A stretch of DNA of 64,000 bases from Pseudoalteromonas viridis (GCF_017742995.1 NZ_CP072425.1:3977001-4041000); one strand, 5' to 3'. Positions 19,094 to 29,278 are shown, numbered from the stretch's first letter. The notes: generated by a model not told the origin, from the letters alone. A program made the numbers and translations.

Positions 19094-20881
19094 TTACTTA
19101 CCTACTTTAAGAATCGCAAGGAATGCATCCTGTGGCACTTCAACGTTGCCCAGCTGCTTCATACGCTTCTTACCTTCTTTTTGCTTTTGCAGTAGTTTCT
19201 TCTTACGACTGACGTCACCACCATAACACTTCGCGATGACGTTTTTACGTAACTGTTTCACAGTGCTTCGCGCAATCACGTGGTTACCGATCGCAGCCTG
19301 AATCGCGATATCAAACATCTGACGCGGGATCAGTTCACGCAGTGCTTCAGCCAGCTGACGTCCGCGGCTTTGCGAGTTGTCACGGTGGGCAATAATAGCC
19401 AACGCATCGACACGATCGCCATTGATCAGGATATCCACACGGACCATATCAGACGCCTGGAAACGTTTGAAGTTGTAATCCAGTGACGCAAAACCACGGC
19501 TGGTTGACTTCAGTTTGTCAAAGAAGTCCATCACTACTTCGGCCATAGGCAACTCATAAGTCACCGCAACCTGTTTACCGTGATAGCTCATTTTGGTCTG
19601 TACGCCGCGTTTTTCAACACACAATGTGATGACATTGCCCAGGTATTCCTGAGGCACCAGAATATTGGCCTCTACAATCGGCTCACGAATTTCAATGATG
19701 TCATTAACCGGAGGCAGATCAGATGGGTTATCAATCTGGATAACGCCATCTTTGGTTTCCACTTCGTACACTACCGTCGGTGCCGTCGTGATCAGATCCA
19801 TATCGTATTCACGTTCAAGGCGTTCCTGAATGATCTCCATGTGGAGCATACCCAGGAAGCCACAACGGAAACCAAAGCCCAGTGCTGTCGAGTTCTCCGG
19901 CTCGAAGAACAAAGATGCATCATTGAGGCTCAGCTTGTTCAGTGCATCACGGAAGTTCTCGTAATCATCTGACGAAATCGGGAACATACCGGCATAAACC
20001 TGAGGTTTAACACGCTTAAAGCCTGGCAGACGCTCTTTCGCAGGCTCTTTGGTCAGGGTGATCGTATCCCCCACCGGCGCACCATGAATGTCTTTGATAC
20101 CGGCAATCACGAAACCTACTTCACCGGTTTTCAATACGCCAGTTTCGGTTTGTTTCGGAGTGAAAATACCGACTTTATCAGCAATGTGCGTCTGATCTGT
20201 CGACATAATCTTAATCTTGTCACCACGACGCAGCTCACCGTGCTTAATACGCACCAAAGACACAACGCCCTGGTAAGAGTCAAACCAGGAGTCGATGATC
20301 AGGGCCTGCAGTGGCTGCTCCGGCTCACCTACTGGCGGCGGCACGTCGCGCACGATCATTTCCAGTACCTCGTCGATACCGATACCTGTTTTGGCACTAC
20401 ACTGCACCGCTTCAAGCGCTTCGATGCCGACGATTTCTTCAATCTCTTCTGCAACGCGCAAAGGATCGGCCTGCGGTAAGTCGATTTTGTTCAACACCGG
20501 CAGAACTTCAAGGTCCATTTCAATCGCGGTGTAGCAGTTTGCCAGGGTCTGAGCTTCTACGCCCTGACCGGCGTCGACAACCAGCAAAGCACCTTCACAG
20601 GCAGCCAGTGAACGTGATACTTCGTAGCTGAAGTCAACGTGTCCCGGTGTGTCGATAAAGTTAAGCTGATACGTTTCGCCATCATTGGCTTTGTAGTTCA
20701 ATGTCACGCTCTGCGCTTTGATGGTGATCCCACGCTCTCGCTCAAGGTCCATCGAATCCAGCACCTGCTGCTGCATCTCGCGATCTGTTAAGCCGCCGCA
20801 TACCTGGATTAAGCGGTCCGAAAGGGTCGATTTCCCGTGGTCTATATGGGCAATAATTGAAAAGTTACGGATGTGCTTCAT
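19094..20881 (-). CDS. lepA: Elongation factor 4 (LepA)
   Basis: 595 residues, the standard length. GTPase domain with G1 [16 protein letters not shown]3 DTPGHVDF and NKIDLP, then EF-G-like domains and the LepA-specific C-terminal domain ([20 protein letters not shown]). A ribosomal GTPase affecting initiation and elongation under stress. It follows rseC by 58 nt and precedes lepB by 11 nt, so it probably belongs to the same long transcript, possibly with its own promoter in that gap. Confidence 0.97.
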   Translation of the reverse strand: MKHIRNFSIIAHIDHGKSTLSDRLIQVCGGLTDREMQQQVLDSMDLERERGITIKAQSVTLNYKANDGETYQLNFIDTPGHVDFSYEVSRSLAACEGALLVVDAGQGVEAQTLANCYTAIEMDLEVLPVLNKIDLPQADPLRVAEEIEEIVGIEALEAVQCSAKTGIGIDEVLEMIVRDVPPPVGEPEQPLQALIIDSWFDSYQGVVSLVRIKHGELRRGDKIKIMSTDQTHIADKVGIFTPKQTETGVLKTGEVGFVIAGIKDIHGAPVGDTITLTKEPAKERLPGFKRVKPQVYAGMFPISSDDYENFRDALNKLSLNDASLFFEPENSTALGFGFRCGFLGMLHMEIIQERLEREYDMDLITTAPTVVYEVETKDGVIQIDNPSDLPPVNDIIEIREPIVEANILVPQEYLGNVITLCVEKRGVQTKMSYHGKQVAVTYELPMAEVVMDFFDKLKSTSRGFASLDYNFKRFQASDMVRVDILINGDRVDALAIIAHRDNSQSRGRQLAEALRELIPRQMFDIAIQAAIGNHVIARSTVKQLRKNVIAKCYGGDVSRKKKLLQKQKEGKKRMKQLGNVEVPQDAFLAILKVGK

Positions 20882-20939
20882 ATACTGGATTCTAAACTTC
20901 TGTTTTTCACAAATAGAGATTAAACGCCGATTTTACAAT

Positions 20940-21398
20940 TTATTTGGCGCAATCACCATCTATTTGCGTTAGGGGAAGGCTAATTGGATAAATTTTTATC
21001 ACTTTGATGTCATGACGGAGCGCTTTTGTACGTTGTTTTGCGATTTGAAAGCCTGTCAGGCCACCCAATGCAGCGGCCAGGATCTGCCAGGGTTCAGACA
21101 CCCCCAACATCAGGTGAGCAACAAACATGGCTAAAAACGCCATTGCCAGCGGTAACAAATAGACCCAAAGCGCATTTTCGACGACTTTACTGTCATCCAG
21201 TGCCAGGGTCATTTTTTGTCCAACCTGTACGGATTCCTCATACACTATGGGCAAGGCCTTTTTGTTACTGCCAAACAGCTTGCTGAAGATCTGTGAACCG
21301 CACTTGCCATTACAGCCGGCACAAGCCGGCTTGTCTTCGGCAACAAGCCAGACAGTATCGCGTTCAACCCGCGAGACGGTAAGCGTTTGTTCTATCAT
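20940..21398 (-). CDS. rseC: RseC (SoxR-reducing system/envelope stress) membrane protein
   Basis: 152 residues. The N-terminal cytoplasmic part has a Cys cluster (CAGCNGKCGSQIF). Two membrane helices follow (about 77-97 and 103-123), then a basic tail. RseC is a positive modulator of sigma-E in E. coli and part of the complex reducing SoxR. Overlaps rseB by 4 nt (ATGA-type junction). Confidence 0.93.
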   Translation of the reverse strand: MIEQTLTVSRVERDTVWLVAEDKPACAGCNGKCGSQIFSKLFGSNKKALPIVYEESVQVGQKMTLALDDSKVVENALWVYLLPLAMAFLAMFVAHLMLGVSEPWQILAAALGGLTGFQIAKQRTKALRHDIKVIKIYPISLPLTQIDGDCAK

Positions 21399-22348
21399 AG
21401 TGGCCGTGTCACCGACTCAGCGATTGCTTTGGCCGTCATCGTTGGGATCTTGCCAACCACAGAAACGTCAAATGCACCGGAGTTGTGGACATACACTGTG
21501 GTTGCGCCAGAACTGAGCGCGCCACTGGCTCTTTGCCCCGACAAAGGCCTTTGTACAAATACGGAGAACTCCACCAGACCATCGGAAAACAAAAAGTAAT
21601 CTGCCAGTTCATTGTTCAAGTCAAGCTTGTGACGGTCCGACTTAAGTAGTTTAAAGCCTTCTGGCAGCCAGCCAATACGCCAGTTGTTTTGTAATTTTTG
21701 TGCGCTTTCTGCCGGTGCAAGAGACGCTAAAGGCATAGGAAAGTCTTTACTGCTTAACTCTATCAGCGGTGGCGCCGGTTGCTCGGTCACACTGATGTGC
21801 GTAAGTTGCAGCTGCTCCAATACTTCACCTTGCTGGGTGACATAGGCGGCTTTAAGCAGCAACGCAGATTGAATATCAATCCACAGCCAGTAATTGTATT
21901 TGTGTTCATCTTTAGATACTAAGCGAACAAGCTGCGCAGCTCTGTCGGCAATACGCTCTTTACCGCCGAGTACAAAATCGTAACTGTTCGCCAGGCTGCC
22001 CACTTCGCCAAACAAAATTTCCGGAATGGGGCCGGCTATGGCATCGGTTTCGATAGAATAAGGTTGGGTTTGTGGCTCGAAGTAGGTAACTTTATTATCG
22101 ACGCGCACCACTTCCAGGCCAGCACCGTTTTGTCGGCTGAGAATTTCCAGTTCACTGTTATCCACCTTGCCGTGGATCCAGCGGTACGGTTCCATCCCCT
22201 TGCCTTTCACCACCACAAATGATGCATCAAAGTTACGCTCCTGAATGGCAGAAGACATATCAGTGAGCAGCTGTTTTGCATTAATGATTTCGCTGGCAAC
22301 AACCTGGGCACTCAGGCCCACTCCCAGTAGTAACGCAAGCCACTTCAT
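21395..22348 (-). CDS. rseB: RseB/MucB, periplasmic sigma-E regulator
   Basis: 317 residues with signal peptide (KWLALLLGVGLSAQVVA). The N-terminal LolA-like domain and smaller C-terminal domain are those of MucB/RseB, which shields RseA from DegS until lipopolysaccharide or unfolded porins signal stress. It directly follows rseA with no gap and overlaps rseC. Confidence 0.94.
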   Translation of the reverse strand: MKWLALLLGVGLSAQVVASEIINAKQLLTDMSSAIQERNFDASFVVVKGKGMEPYRWIHGKVDNSELEILSRQNGAGLEVVRVDNKVTYFEPQTQPYSIETDAIAGPIPEILFGEVGSLANSYDFVLGGKERIADRAAQLVRLVSKDEHKYNYWLWIDIQSALLLKAAYVTQQGEVLEQLQLTHISVTEQPAPPLIELSSKDFPMPLASLAPAESAQKLQNNWRIGWLPEGFKLLKSDRHKLDLNNELADYFLFSDGLVEFSVFVQRPLSGQRASGALSSGATTVYVHNSGAFDVSVVGKIPTMTAKAIAESVTRPL

Positions 22349-22948
22349 CTACTTTGCTTGTTCCTCTTTTTCTTGCCGTGCCTGTTGAGCCAGTGCATGT
22401 GCCATTCTGGACTGGCGCTGATGCTCAAGTACCAGTGCACCAATACGTTGCTGTTGCAACTCTCTTAAACCTTTTTCAGCACTTTCCAGTGCAGGCTCTG
22501 AAGACAGGCTCACTGGCGACACCGAACCGGTTACCGGTGTGGATTGTAACACAGGAAAGTCGCCATTGGCTTGTTCCTGCGGGCTATAATTGCTCACTCC
22601 CAGCACCGCCACCAAAGACACACTGGCTGCAATTGCAACCTGAGCCAAAGGCTTGCGCCAGTTCGACAAGGTAACAACGTTGTCTTCCTGAGGCGCTTTT
22701 TGTGGTTGCTGTTGTGAAACCTGTTCGCCATAAGTAGCTTCATCGGCGAGTGCATCCGCTATGCTGGCGGTAATATCTATGCAAGGAGCCTGATTTTGCT
22801 GGCTGCGCATTGCATCACCTATCAGCGCATAGCGGGCAAACTTGTCTGCATCGAACTGTGCCTGACTGGCGTTATCCAGTGCCTGCTCGGCATCGAGAAT
22901 ACTGGATGTAACTTGCCCGTCTTTGACATTAAAGTTTGATTGCGTCAT
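22349..22948 (-). CDS. rseA: RseA, anti-sigma-E factor
   Basis: 199 residues. The cytoplasmic N-terminal domain (about 15-80; QFDADKFARYALIGDAMRSQ) binds sigma-E. A single membrane helix (about 100-120; VAIAASVSLVAVLGVSNYS) and a periplasmic domain ending in a charged Gln/Glu/Arg helix follow. It overlaps rpoE by 4 nt. Regulated proteolysis of RseA releases sigma-E. Confidence 0.93.
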   Translation of the reverse strand: MTQSNFNVKDGQVTSSILDAEQALDNASQAQFDADKFARYALIGDAMRSQQNQAPCIDITASIADALADEATYGEQVSQQQPQKAPQEDNVVTLSNWRKPLAQVAIAASVSLVAVLGVSNYSPQEQANGDFPVLQSTPVTGSVSPVSLSSEPALESAEKGLRELQQQRIGALVLEHQRQSRMAHALAQQARQEKEEQAK

Positions 22949-23529
22949 CTACTATTACCTATGAGTGGGTTAATATTATTGTCAATGGCTTCACGCGCTC
23001 TGAAGATCCGCGATCTGACGGTGCCCACCGGGCAATCCATCACAACAGCGATTTCTTCATAGCTCATGCCTTCAATCTCACGCAGCGTAATTGCCGTTTT
23101 AAGATCATCTGGTAGCGATTCAATGGTCCTGAAAATCACTGCTTTGATCTCATCGCTAAGCAACAAGCTTTCCGGAGACGCGTTTGACCTGAGCTGCTCT
23201 GCGCCATCATAAAATTCGGCTTCCTCTGCATCTACGTCGTTTGCCGGCGGTTTACGCCCTTGTGCCACCAGATAATTCTTCGAGCAATTAACGGCAATCC
23301 GATACAGCCAGGTATAAAATGCACTGTCACCCCGAAAATTGGGTAAAGCCCGGTACGCCTTAATAAACGCTTCTTGTGCCACATCGGCCACGTCGCCCGA
23401 ATTGGACACGTAACGCGAGATCAATGCTGCAACTTTGTTCTGATATTTGGCAACCAACAAATTGAACGCATTTTTATCTCCTTGCTGAACACGCCGAACT
23501 ATCTCTAAATCTAAATCCTGCTCGCTCAT
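22945..23529 (-). CDS. rpoE: RNA polymerase sigma-E
   Basis: 194 residues of the ECF sigma family: region 2 (VAKYQNKVAALISRYV, AFIKAYRALPNFRGDSAFYT) and region 4 (LPDDLKTAITLREIEGMSYE, then a canonical HTH). It directs envelope-stress transcription. A sigma-E type promoter lies about 80-105 bp upstream, giving the expected positive autoregulation. Divergent from nadB, as in E. coli. Confidence 0.97.
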   Translation of the reverse strand: MSEQDLDLEIVRRVQQGDKNAFNLLVAKYQNKVAALISRYVSNSGDVADVAQEAFIKAYRALPNFRGDSAFYTWLYRIAVNCSKNYLVAQGRKPPANDVDAEEAEFYDGAEQLRSNASPESLLLSDEIKAVIFRTIESLPDDLKTAITLREIEGMSYEEIAVVMDCPVGTVRSRIFRAREAIDNNINPLIGNSR

Positions 23530-23606
23530 TCGAGCCGGTACTCCTCTTTGTTATTACTTGTTTTTCACACACATTGTCGCGCATTGTTGCCATCTTTTAC
23601 AGCTAC

Positions 23607-23634
23607 TCTGACTTAGTGCTGAATAAAAAGTTCT
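23607..23634 (-). promoter_or_regulatory. Sigma-E promoter of rpoE
   Basis: Minus strand: -35 AGAACTT (GAACTT at 23633-23628), 16-bp spacer, -10 TCAGA (23611-23607). This is close to the sigma-E consensus GAACTT-N16-TCTGA with one mismatch in the -10. Confidence 0.75.
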
Positions 23635-23785
23635 GTTTTTTTGATATTTTTTTTAAAATACCGCGTATTGTCACGTCATAAACGTATTCGGTGTCGGATA
23701 AAACAGCGCGGCAACTTGGCACTAAGCATAGCAGATTTATCACAACACACAGAATATCAGGTTTAATTAGCTAAGACCCACTAAC

Positions 23786-25396
23786 ATGAAAGAACAAGTT
23801 CAGCACCAAACAGATGTCATTATCGTCGGCAGCGGCGCAGCCGGGCTAAGCCTGGCCCTGTCGCTGGCCAACACCTGTCGCGTCACGGTACTCAGTAAAG
23901 GTGATCTGCGTGAAGGCTCAACCTTGTACGCACAAGGCGGCATTGCTGCGGTGTTTGATAAGAAAAATGACAGCATAGAATCGCATGTGGAAGATACTCT
24001 TGCAGCAGGTGCAGGACTATGCGACCGAGAAGCCGTACATTATACAGCGTCTAACGCTAAGCAGTGCCTGAAATGGTTAATTGAGCAGGGCGTGCCATTC
24101 GATATGGAATTCGACAGCAAAGGAAAGGAACGTTTTCATCTGACACGTGAAGGCGGACACAGCCATCGCCGTATCCTGCATGCGGCCGATGCCACAGGTA
24201 AAGCGGTCCAGTCGACTCTGATTGAACGTGTTCAGGAACACCCCAACATTTTGCTGCTGGAACAGTATAACGCCATTGATCTAATAACTCATGGCGCTTC
24301 AGGGCAAAAGGTGGTGCATGGCCTGTACGTTTACAACCGTCGTGCCAATCAGGTTGAAACTGTCACTGCTAAGTTTGTTGCGCTGGCAACCGGTGGCGCC
24401 AGTAAAGTGTACCTTTACACGTCTAACCCGGACGTATCCAGCGGCGATGGGATTGCTATGGCGTGGCGCGCTGGCTGTCGCGTTGCCAATATGGAATTTA
24501 ATCAATTTCACCCAACCAGCCTGTACCACCCCGAGCTGCAAAACTTTTTGATCACCGAAGCCATGCGTGGCGAAGGCGCTTTATTAAGACGCCCCGACGG
24601 CACCCGGTTTATGCCAGATTTTGATGACCGGGAAGAATTAGCACCCCGTGATGTGGTGGCCCGCGCCATCGACTATGAGATGAAACGCCTGGGTGCCAAC
24701 TGTGTGTATCTGGACATTTCTCATAAAGACAAAGACTTCATTATTGAGCACTTCCCGACCATTTACGCCAAGTGTTTGAGTGTGGGCCTGGATATCACCA
24801 AAGAGCCTATCCCGGTGGTGCCCGCCGCACATTATACCTGCGGCGGCGTGATGACGGACTTCAATGGCCTGACCGATATCAGCAATCTGTACGCCATCGG
24901 CGAAGTCGCCTATACCGGGCTTCATGGTGCCAACCGCATGGCCAGTAACTCTTTACTTGAATGTATTGTGTTTGCTCACGCCGCAGCCAAAGACATTCTC
25001 GCCAAACTGGATACCCAGCCGTTGCCGCCACAGCTGCCTGAATGGGACGAAAGCCAGGTCAGTGATTCAGATGAGGAGGTGGTTATCACCCACAACTGGC
25101 ATGAACTCAGGCTGTTTATGTGGGACTATGTTGGCATTGTACGCTCAACCAAACGACTGGAACGTGCACTGCGTCGGGTTGAATTGTTGCAACAGGAAAT
25201 CCAGGAGTACTACTCACACTTTAGAGTCAGCAATAACCTACTGGAGCTGCGTAACCTGGTACAAGTCGCAGAGCTGATCATTCGTAGCGCGCTGGCCAGA
25301 AAAGAAAGTCGTGGACTGCATTATACGCTCGACTACCCAGACAGTGCCCAGACCACCGCACCAACGGTGCTCACACCCAGCAAAATCAAACGTTAA
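23786..25396 (+). CDS. nadB: L-aspartate oxidase
   Basis: 536 residues. FAD-binding motif at the N terminus ([18 protein letters not shown]), then the succinate-dehydrogenase-like flavoprotein fold ([69 protein letters not shown]) and a C-terminal helical bundle. It oxidises aspartate to iminoaspartate, the first step of NAD synthesis, and can use fumarate or oxygen. Divergent from rpoE. Confidence 0.97.
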   Translation: MKEQVQHQTDVIIVGSGAAGLSLALSLANTCRVTVLSKGDLREGSTLYAQGGIAAVFDKKNDSIESHVEDTLAAGAGLCDREAVHYTASNAKQCLKWLIEQGVPFDMEFDSKGKERFHLTREGGHSHRRILHAADATGKAVQSTLIERVQEHPNILLLEQYNAIDLITHGASGQKVVHGLYVYNRRANQVETVTAKFVALATGGASKVYLYTSNPDVSSGDGIAMAWRAGCRVANMEFNQFHPTSLYHPELQNFLITEAMRGEGALLRRPDGTRFMPDFDDREELAPRDVVARAIDYEMKRLGANCVYLDISHKDKDFIIEHFPTIYAKCLSVGLDITKEPIPVVPAAHYTCGGVMTDFNGLTDISNLYAIGEVAYTGLHGANRMASNSLLECIVFAHAAAKDILAKLDTQPLPPQLPEWDESQVSDSDEEVVITHNWHELRLFMWDYVGIVRSTKRLERALRRVELLQQEIQEYYSHFRVSNNLLELRNLVQVAELIIRSALARKESRGLHYTLDYPDSAQTTAPTVLTPSKIKR

Positions 25397-25421
25397 TGCC
25401 ATTCGGGCCCGAAGCTCGGGC

Positions 25422-25832
25422 TCATATCATCTGCAATACCTGGCGGCATAATTGTCGCCAGTATTGTTCATCCATTGCGTGGCGCATCACGCCAATATGC
25501 CGGGTGCCCTGTTCGGTCTTAACACTCAGCAGTAAAGCGCTATGAAAATACAGGTGCGCTGCCTTTAACTGCCCCTGCCAGTGTTGCTGCGAAGCCGATA
25601 CAAGCACCAAGCCTTGCTCCGGCAAAACCCCGAGCTGCCCTGAAGGTATAAAGTATTGGCGCGCCTTGTATCTGGCAAAGCAGTAACCCAACAGGCAGGT
25701 GCCACAATGCCACCACCAGAGAGTTGGCGCTGCGATAATCAGAGCCAAAGCCAGGCAGCAAAAAAAGACCACAATGAATTTGTGGTCTGGTGTGTTCTGT
25801 GTGAAGTAAAAGCTAAGCGCGGACCCGGTCAA
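25422..25832 (-). CDS. YgfX-like membrane protein (CptA family)
   Basis: 136 residues starting with TTG inside the last codons of sdhE (20-nt overlap). Two adjacent membrane helices (about 18-35 and 38-55) and a soluble tail with few conserved residues are what YgfX/CptA proteins show. In E. coli ygfX follows sdhE and affects cell-division proteins and flavinylation-related phenotypes; a toxin label has been used. Identification rests mostly on context, since sequence conservation in this family is low. Confidence 0.72.
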   Translation of the reverse strand: MTGSALSFYFTQNTPDHKFIVVFFCCLALALIIAAPTLWWWHCGTCLLGYCFARYKARQYFIPSGQLGVLPEQGLVLVSASQQHWQGQLKAAHLYFHSALLLSVKTEQGTRHIGVMRHAMDEQYWRQLCRQVLQMI

Positions 25833-26064
25833 GAACGAACTTTACCATCGCATCCAGCTCGGGATAAGGACATGCCTCATGACCCATAAACCAGGCAAAC
25901 AAATCGGGATCTTCAACTTCCAGTAAACGTTGAAACACTAGTTTATCCTGCTCAGATAACTGGTCATACGCTTCGTCTACGAAAGGCTCCAGTAAAATAT
26001 CCAGCTCCAGCATGCCACGGCGACATGCCCATTTTGTGCGGGCTTTTGAATACAACTCAGCCAT
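25813..26064 (-). CDS. sdhE: SdhE, FAD assembly factor
   Basis: 83 residues from the preferred ATG at 26064; a GTG at 26073 is less likely. The family motif RGM-x-ELD is present (CRRGMLELDILLEPFVDEAY), as is the C-terminal acidic pattern (VEDPDLFAWFMG). SdhE attaches FAD covalently to succinate dehydrogenase and fumarate reductase. ygfX overlaps its 3' end and ygfZ is divergent, the arrangement found in enterobacteria. Confidence 0.92.
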   Translation of the reverse strand: MAELYSKARTKWACRRGMLELDILLEPFVDEAYDQLSEQDKLVFQRLLEVEDPDLFAWFMGHEACPYPELDAMVKFVLDRVRA

Positions 26065-26225
26065 AATTTCCACATACCCCTAAAATTTGTCGTGTCGAAG
26101 CGATTATAACGTATCCTGCGATGCACGTTAACTGGGTGAATAAACAATAATCCTGCCTTTGGCGCCTATCTCAGCTGCGAGAATTACGGTAATATTAGAT
26201 AAATTCTTCAACAAGGATCAATAAG

Positions 26226-27143
26226 ATGGCACAAGCAAATGCATATCCTCTTAGTTTACAATTGATCTCTGTAAGCGGCGCCGATAAGTTGAGTTACCTG
26301 CATGGCCAGGTCACCCAGGATCTCAATCTGCTGACGGATGATAACTTCCTGTGGGCCGGGCATTGCAGCCCCAAAGGCAAATTATGGGCAACGCTCAGGC
26401 TGAGTAAGTTAAACGACTCCTATCTGCTACTTGGCTCTCAGGCAGAAACCGACGCGTCCTGCCGTGAGTTAAAAAAATATGGCGTCTTCGCCAAGGTTGA
26501 TATTGAGATCACCCATCATCAGGTTATTGGTATTCTGACCGATGACATGACACACACTTGCGAGCAGCTCGGGCTCACCTTCGCTCAGGAGGCCAATGCC
26601 TGCACATTTGCTGGCAATAATAAGGCCCTGCAACTGGACAGCCAACGACTTCTGTTGATTGTAGAGCACGGCTACACCTTGCCACAAGGCGTAGCGTTGC
26701 ACACCGATCCGACCCCGTTTGAGGCCGCTTCGATTCTGGCCGGCGAGCCACAGCTCGGCGAGTCCAGCATTGACGAGTATGTTCCTCAAATGGTTAACCT
26801 GCAGGCACTCGGTGCGATCAGCTTTAAAAAAGGCTGCTATACTGGTCAGGAAACGGTGGCCCGGATGCGTTACCTGGGCAAGAACAAACGTGCCTTGTAT
26901 ATCGTCAAAGGCCAGGCTGAAGCGCATCCACAGGAATCCGAACTTGAAATACAACTGGATGGTGATAACTGGCGCCGGGCCGGTAAAGTGATCCATCAGG
27001 CCTACGACAGCACCAGTCAGGACTATTATGCGCTGGCTGTGATGGCCAACGATTTAACCGACGCATCCGTTTTGCGCGGTAAAACACACCCGGACGTAGC
27101 GCTGGCTATCCAGCCACTCCCCTACTCTTTAGAAGACAATTAA
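26226..27143 (+). CDS. ygfZ: YgfZ, tRNA-modifying/Fe-S maintenance protein
   Basis: 305 residues, a folate-binding protein related to the glycine cleavage T protein. The signature K-G-C-Y-x-G-Q-E is present (FKKGCYTGQETVARMRYLG). YgfZ supports certain Fe-S enzymes, among them MiaB, using tetrahydrofolate. It is 11 nt upstream of slyD, so both may share a transcript. Confidence 0.95.
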   Translation: MAQANAYPLSLQLISVSGADKLSYLHGQVTQDLNLLTDDNFLWAGHCSPKGKLWATLRLSKLNDSYLLLGSQAETDASCRELKKYGVFAKVDIEITHHQVIGILTDDMTHTCEQLGLTFAQEANACTFAGNNKALQLDSQRLLLIVEHGYTLPQGVALHTDPTPFEAASILAGEPQLGESSIDEYVPQMVNLQALGAISFKKGCYTGQETVARMRYLGKNKRALYIVKGQAEAHPQESELEIQLDGDNWRRAGKVIHQAYDSTSQDYYALAVMANDLTDASVLRGKTHPDVALAIQPLPYSLEDN

Positions 27144-27154
27144 GCGGAAATATT

Positions 27155-27640
27155 ATGAAGATTGCCCCGAATACCGTTGTAAAAATGCACTACGCTGTAC
27201 TGGACAACGATGACAACAGCATAGACAACACCTTTGATGATGAACCTCTTGAGTTTATCGTTGGTACGGGTTATTTGATTTCGGGCCTGGAAGATGCCTT
27301 GATGAGCAAACAAGCGGGTGACAAGTTCAGCGTCAGTGTCGAGCCGCAAAATGGCTACGGCGAGCGTCATGATAATCTGATGCAGGCTGTACCAAAAAGC
27401 ATGTTCGAGGAAATGGAAGTTGAAGTCGGTATGCAATTTCGTGCAACCACAGATGAAGGTGAGCAAACCGTGATTGTGATCGGCATCGAAGGTGACGATG
27501 TTATCGTTGATGGCAACCACCCGCTGGCAGGCATCACGCTAAACTTTGATGTTGAAATTCTCGACGTGCGCGAAGCCACATCTGAAGAACTGGAGCATGG
27601 CCATGTGCACAGTGAAGGCGGCTGTGGCCACCATCACTAA
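27155..27640 (+). CDS. slyD: SlyD-type FKBP peptidyl-prolyl isomerase
   Basis: 161 residues: an FKBP domain interrupted by an insert-in-flap chaperone domain (FSVSVEPQNGYGERHDNLMQ, then the IF domain), and a short metal-binding tail HGHVHSEGGCGHHH. SlyD isomerises prolyl bonds, chaperones folding and hands nickel to hydrogenase assembly in E. coli. The tail here is much shorter than in E. coli, so nickel storage may be weaker. Ends at a terminator. Confidence 0.92.
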   Translation: MKIAPNTVVKMHYAVLDNDDNSIDNTFDDEPLEFIVGTGYLISGLEDALMSKQAGDKFSVSVEPQNGYGERHDNLMQAVPKSMFEEMEVEVGMQFRATTDEGEQTVIVIGIEGDDVIVDGNHPLAGITLNFDVEILDVREATSEELEHGHVHSEGGCGHHH

Positions 27641-27658
27641 TCCACAAATCAACACTAG

Positions 27659-27684
27659 AAAGCGCCTATTGGGCGCTTTTTTTT
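27659..27684 (+). terminator. Terminator of ygfZ-slyD
   Basis: AAAGCGCC - TATTG - GGCGCTTT with eight or more T. It overlaps the last codons of the convergent gene at 27666. Confidence 0.85.
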
Positions 27685-28106
27685 ATGCCTTCAAGGGCTG
27701 CAAGTACACCCGCCTGATCGTTTGTACCAATGCGATATTGTGTGCCATCTTCAAGCACAAACTCAATGGCTTTAAAACCATGTGCCGCGTACACCCAGCC
27801 ATCATGTGTGATCTTCACCCCGATACCATGACGAAACGAGTTAGTCACTGCGGCGAACGATTGCAACTCATCTATTTTGACCGTTTTCTTCAGGATACCA
27901 GGGCCAAACCACCAGCTCACAGTCTGCTGTTTCTGGTCAACTTCCAGCGTCAGCCCGTAGAATAAATAACCTATCAACGCCAGAATACCGATAAAACCGT
28001 ATAACAGTGCATTGTGGCCTAACAAATAGATTGCCATCGCAACAAAAGTGGCAAACCAACCCAGAAACGCCCAAATTATCCAGGACCATTGAGTGTTTTT
28101 ATACAT
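27666..28106 (-). CDS. Conserved hypothetical membrane protein with C-terminal beta domain
   Basis: About 146 residues from the ATG at 28106; a TTG at 28115 would add three. Two membrane helices (about 9-30 and 35-53) and then a beta-rich domain (VDQKQQTVSWWFGPGILKKT, HGWVYAAHGFKAIEFV type segments) resembling PH-like domains of small membrane proteins. No function can be given. It follows the DUF481 gene by about a dozen nt, and its last codons lie in the slyD terminator. Confidence 0.65.
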   Translation of the reverse strand: MYKNTQWSWIIWAFLGWFATFVAMAIYLLGHNALLYGFIGILALIGYLFYGLTLEVDQKQQTVSWWFGPGILKKTVKIDELQSFAAVTNSFRHGIGVKITHDGWVYAAHGFKAIEFVLEDGTQYRIGTNDQAGVLAALEGIKKSAQ

Positions 28107-28118
28107 CCGCTTCAATAC

Positions 28119-28946
28119 CTAATTAAAACTATAGACAAGTGTGGCACCCACTTCGGTATCCGCCTTTTCCTTGCCTTCCTCTGGTTGTGAATGATAGCGA
28201 TAGGTGTAAGCAACTTTCATTGAAACTCCGCCCATCACCTGACTGATCAATGCCGTTTCGGAAAATACCCGAGCGCCCAGTCCCGACATGGACTTTTCAT
28301 AACTGATATCCTGATTAAAGCGGGTTCGCTTTGATACGGTGCGCTCCCACTGTAATGCCACGCGTAGCAAGTGACCCCGTTCAACCCTTTGCTCCCCGGG
28401 CGCCAGTTCCACCTCATCCTCGCGTCGATACATAGACAAACCCGGCCCAAGGTCGACGTCAACGGTATTCTTACGCCCCTCAAAAATCCGCTTGCCATAG
28501 CCAACAACGAACGTGGTGGTGTACTCGCGACCGTTGAACTCATCGCTCTCATAGTCACCATATAAAAACAACGAGGTATTCTTCTCACCTATTTTATAGT
28601 TCCCCTGCGCGGAGATAAAATAGCGAGACGCGGTTTCATCTTCGATCTTAGTATCCGGGTCGACTTCCCGGCGGTACGCACCGTCGAACTTAAACTGATT
28701 ACGCCAGTACTTAAAATCTTGATAAAGGTTACTTTTGAGTTTAAACGCCGTATTGCTGGTATTGCCCCGATTAAGTAATACACCCAGCTCTACATCACCG
28801 TACAAAAACTCTCCCTCGTGCAACTCGTGGATCTCTTCGTCTGACAGCTCGCCGTACTCATGAAAATCTTCGAATGGGTCGACGGCAAACGCCCGAGCGC
28901 TGAGCAAGAGCCCTGCGCAATAGAGGAAAAAAATGGCGTACTTCAC
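28119..28946 (-). CDS. DUF481 outer-membrane protein
   Basis: About 275 residues starting at GTG 28946, where the signal peptide begins (KYAIFFLYCAGLLLSARAFA). The longer frame to 28985 would put 13 extra residues before the signal. The mature part is a string of alternating beta strands (GDVELGVLLNRGNTSNTAFK is the typical DUF481 opening) ending in a terminal aromatic-containing strand (GATLVYSFN), as in beta-barrels. Family members are sometimes called salt-induced outer-membrane proteins; no enzymatic role is known. Follows the yciU-like gene by 14 nt. Confidence 0.82.
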   Translation of the reverse strand: MKYAIFFLYCAGLLLSARAFAVDPFEDFHEYGELSDEEIHELHEGEFLYGDVELGVLLNRGNTSNTAFKLKSNLYQDFKYWRNQFKFDGAYRREVDPDTKIEDETASRYFISAQGNYKIGEKNTSLFLYGDYESDEFNGREYTTTFVVGYGKRIFEGRKNTVDVDLGPGLSMYRREDEVELAPGEQRVERGHLLRVALQWERTVSKRTRFNQDISYEKSMSGLGARVFSETALISQVMGGVSMKVAYTYRYHSQPEEGKEKADTEVGATLVYSFN

Positions 28947-28960
28947 TACACTGATTTCTC

Positions 28961-29278
28961 TTACTGCTTCCAAACAATGTGGCAAAAAGGCGCGTCCAGG
29001 TCGCGGCTTATCAGGATTTTGGCAAAAACTGTATCGCCCTGAGCGAGCTCTAACCCCACGATCACCTGAACGAAGTGCTCCGCTTCTGCTTCTTGTTCAT
29101 AAGCGACCAGTGATTGCCAGCTGTCATCGGGGACACTGTCTTCGATAAATCCAAACTCCTCGCTGTGACTGTCGAACAGCTCAACGTCTTCGGCCGTCAG
29201 GTTATCAGCGGCGAGTTCAAGGAAAATATCATAGGCTTGTTGCGATACTTCTTCGATGGAACTTAAACGTGCAGACAT
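28961..29278 (-). CDS. YciU/HI1450-like double-stranded DNA mimic
   Basis: 105 residues from the ATG at 29278, preceded by GAGGTGAT; the frame extends to 29401 but without a start signal. The opening (QQAYDIFLELAADNLTAEDV) and end (DAPFCHIVWKQ) match E. coli YciU and Haemophilus HI1450. These are small, very acidic proteins whose surface mimics DNA and which bind HU in vitro. Acidic content is high here too. Followed closely by the DUF481 gene. Confidence 0.85.
   Translation of the reverse strand: MSARLSSIEEVSQQAYDIFLELAADNLTAEDVELFDSHSEEFGFIEDSVPDDSWQSLVAYEQEAEAEHFVQVIVGLELAQGDTVFAKILISRDLDAPFCHIVWKQ

Noticed and set aside
25405..25421. GCCCGA/TCGGGC hairpin after nadB as a terminator
   Set aside because: Stem of only 6 bp with a 3-nt loop and no T-run; too weak to list.
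26469..26996. 175-codon minus-strand frame opposite ygfZ
   Set aside because: Shadow of ygfZ, whose signature motif is intact on the plus strand.
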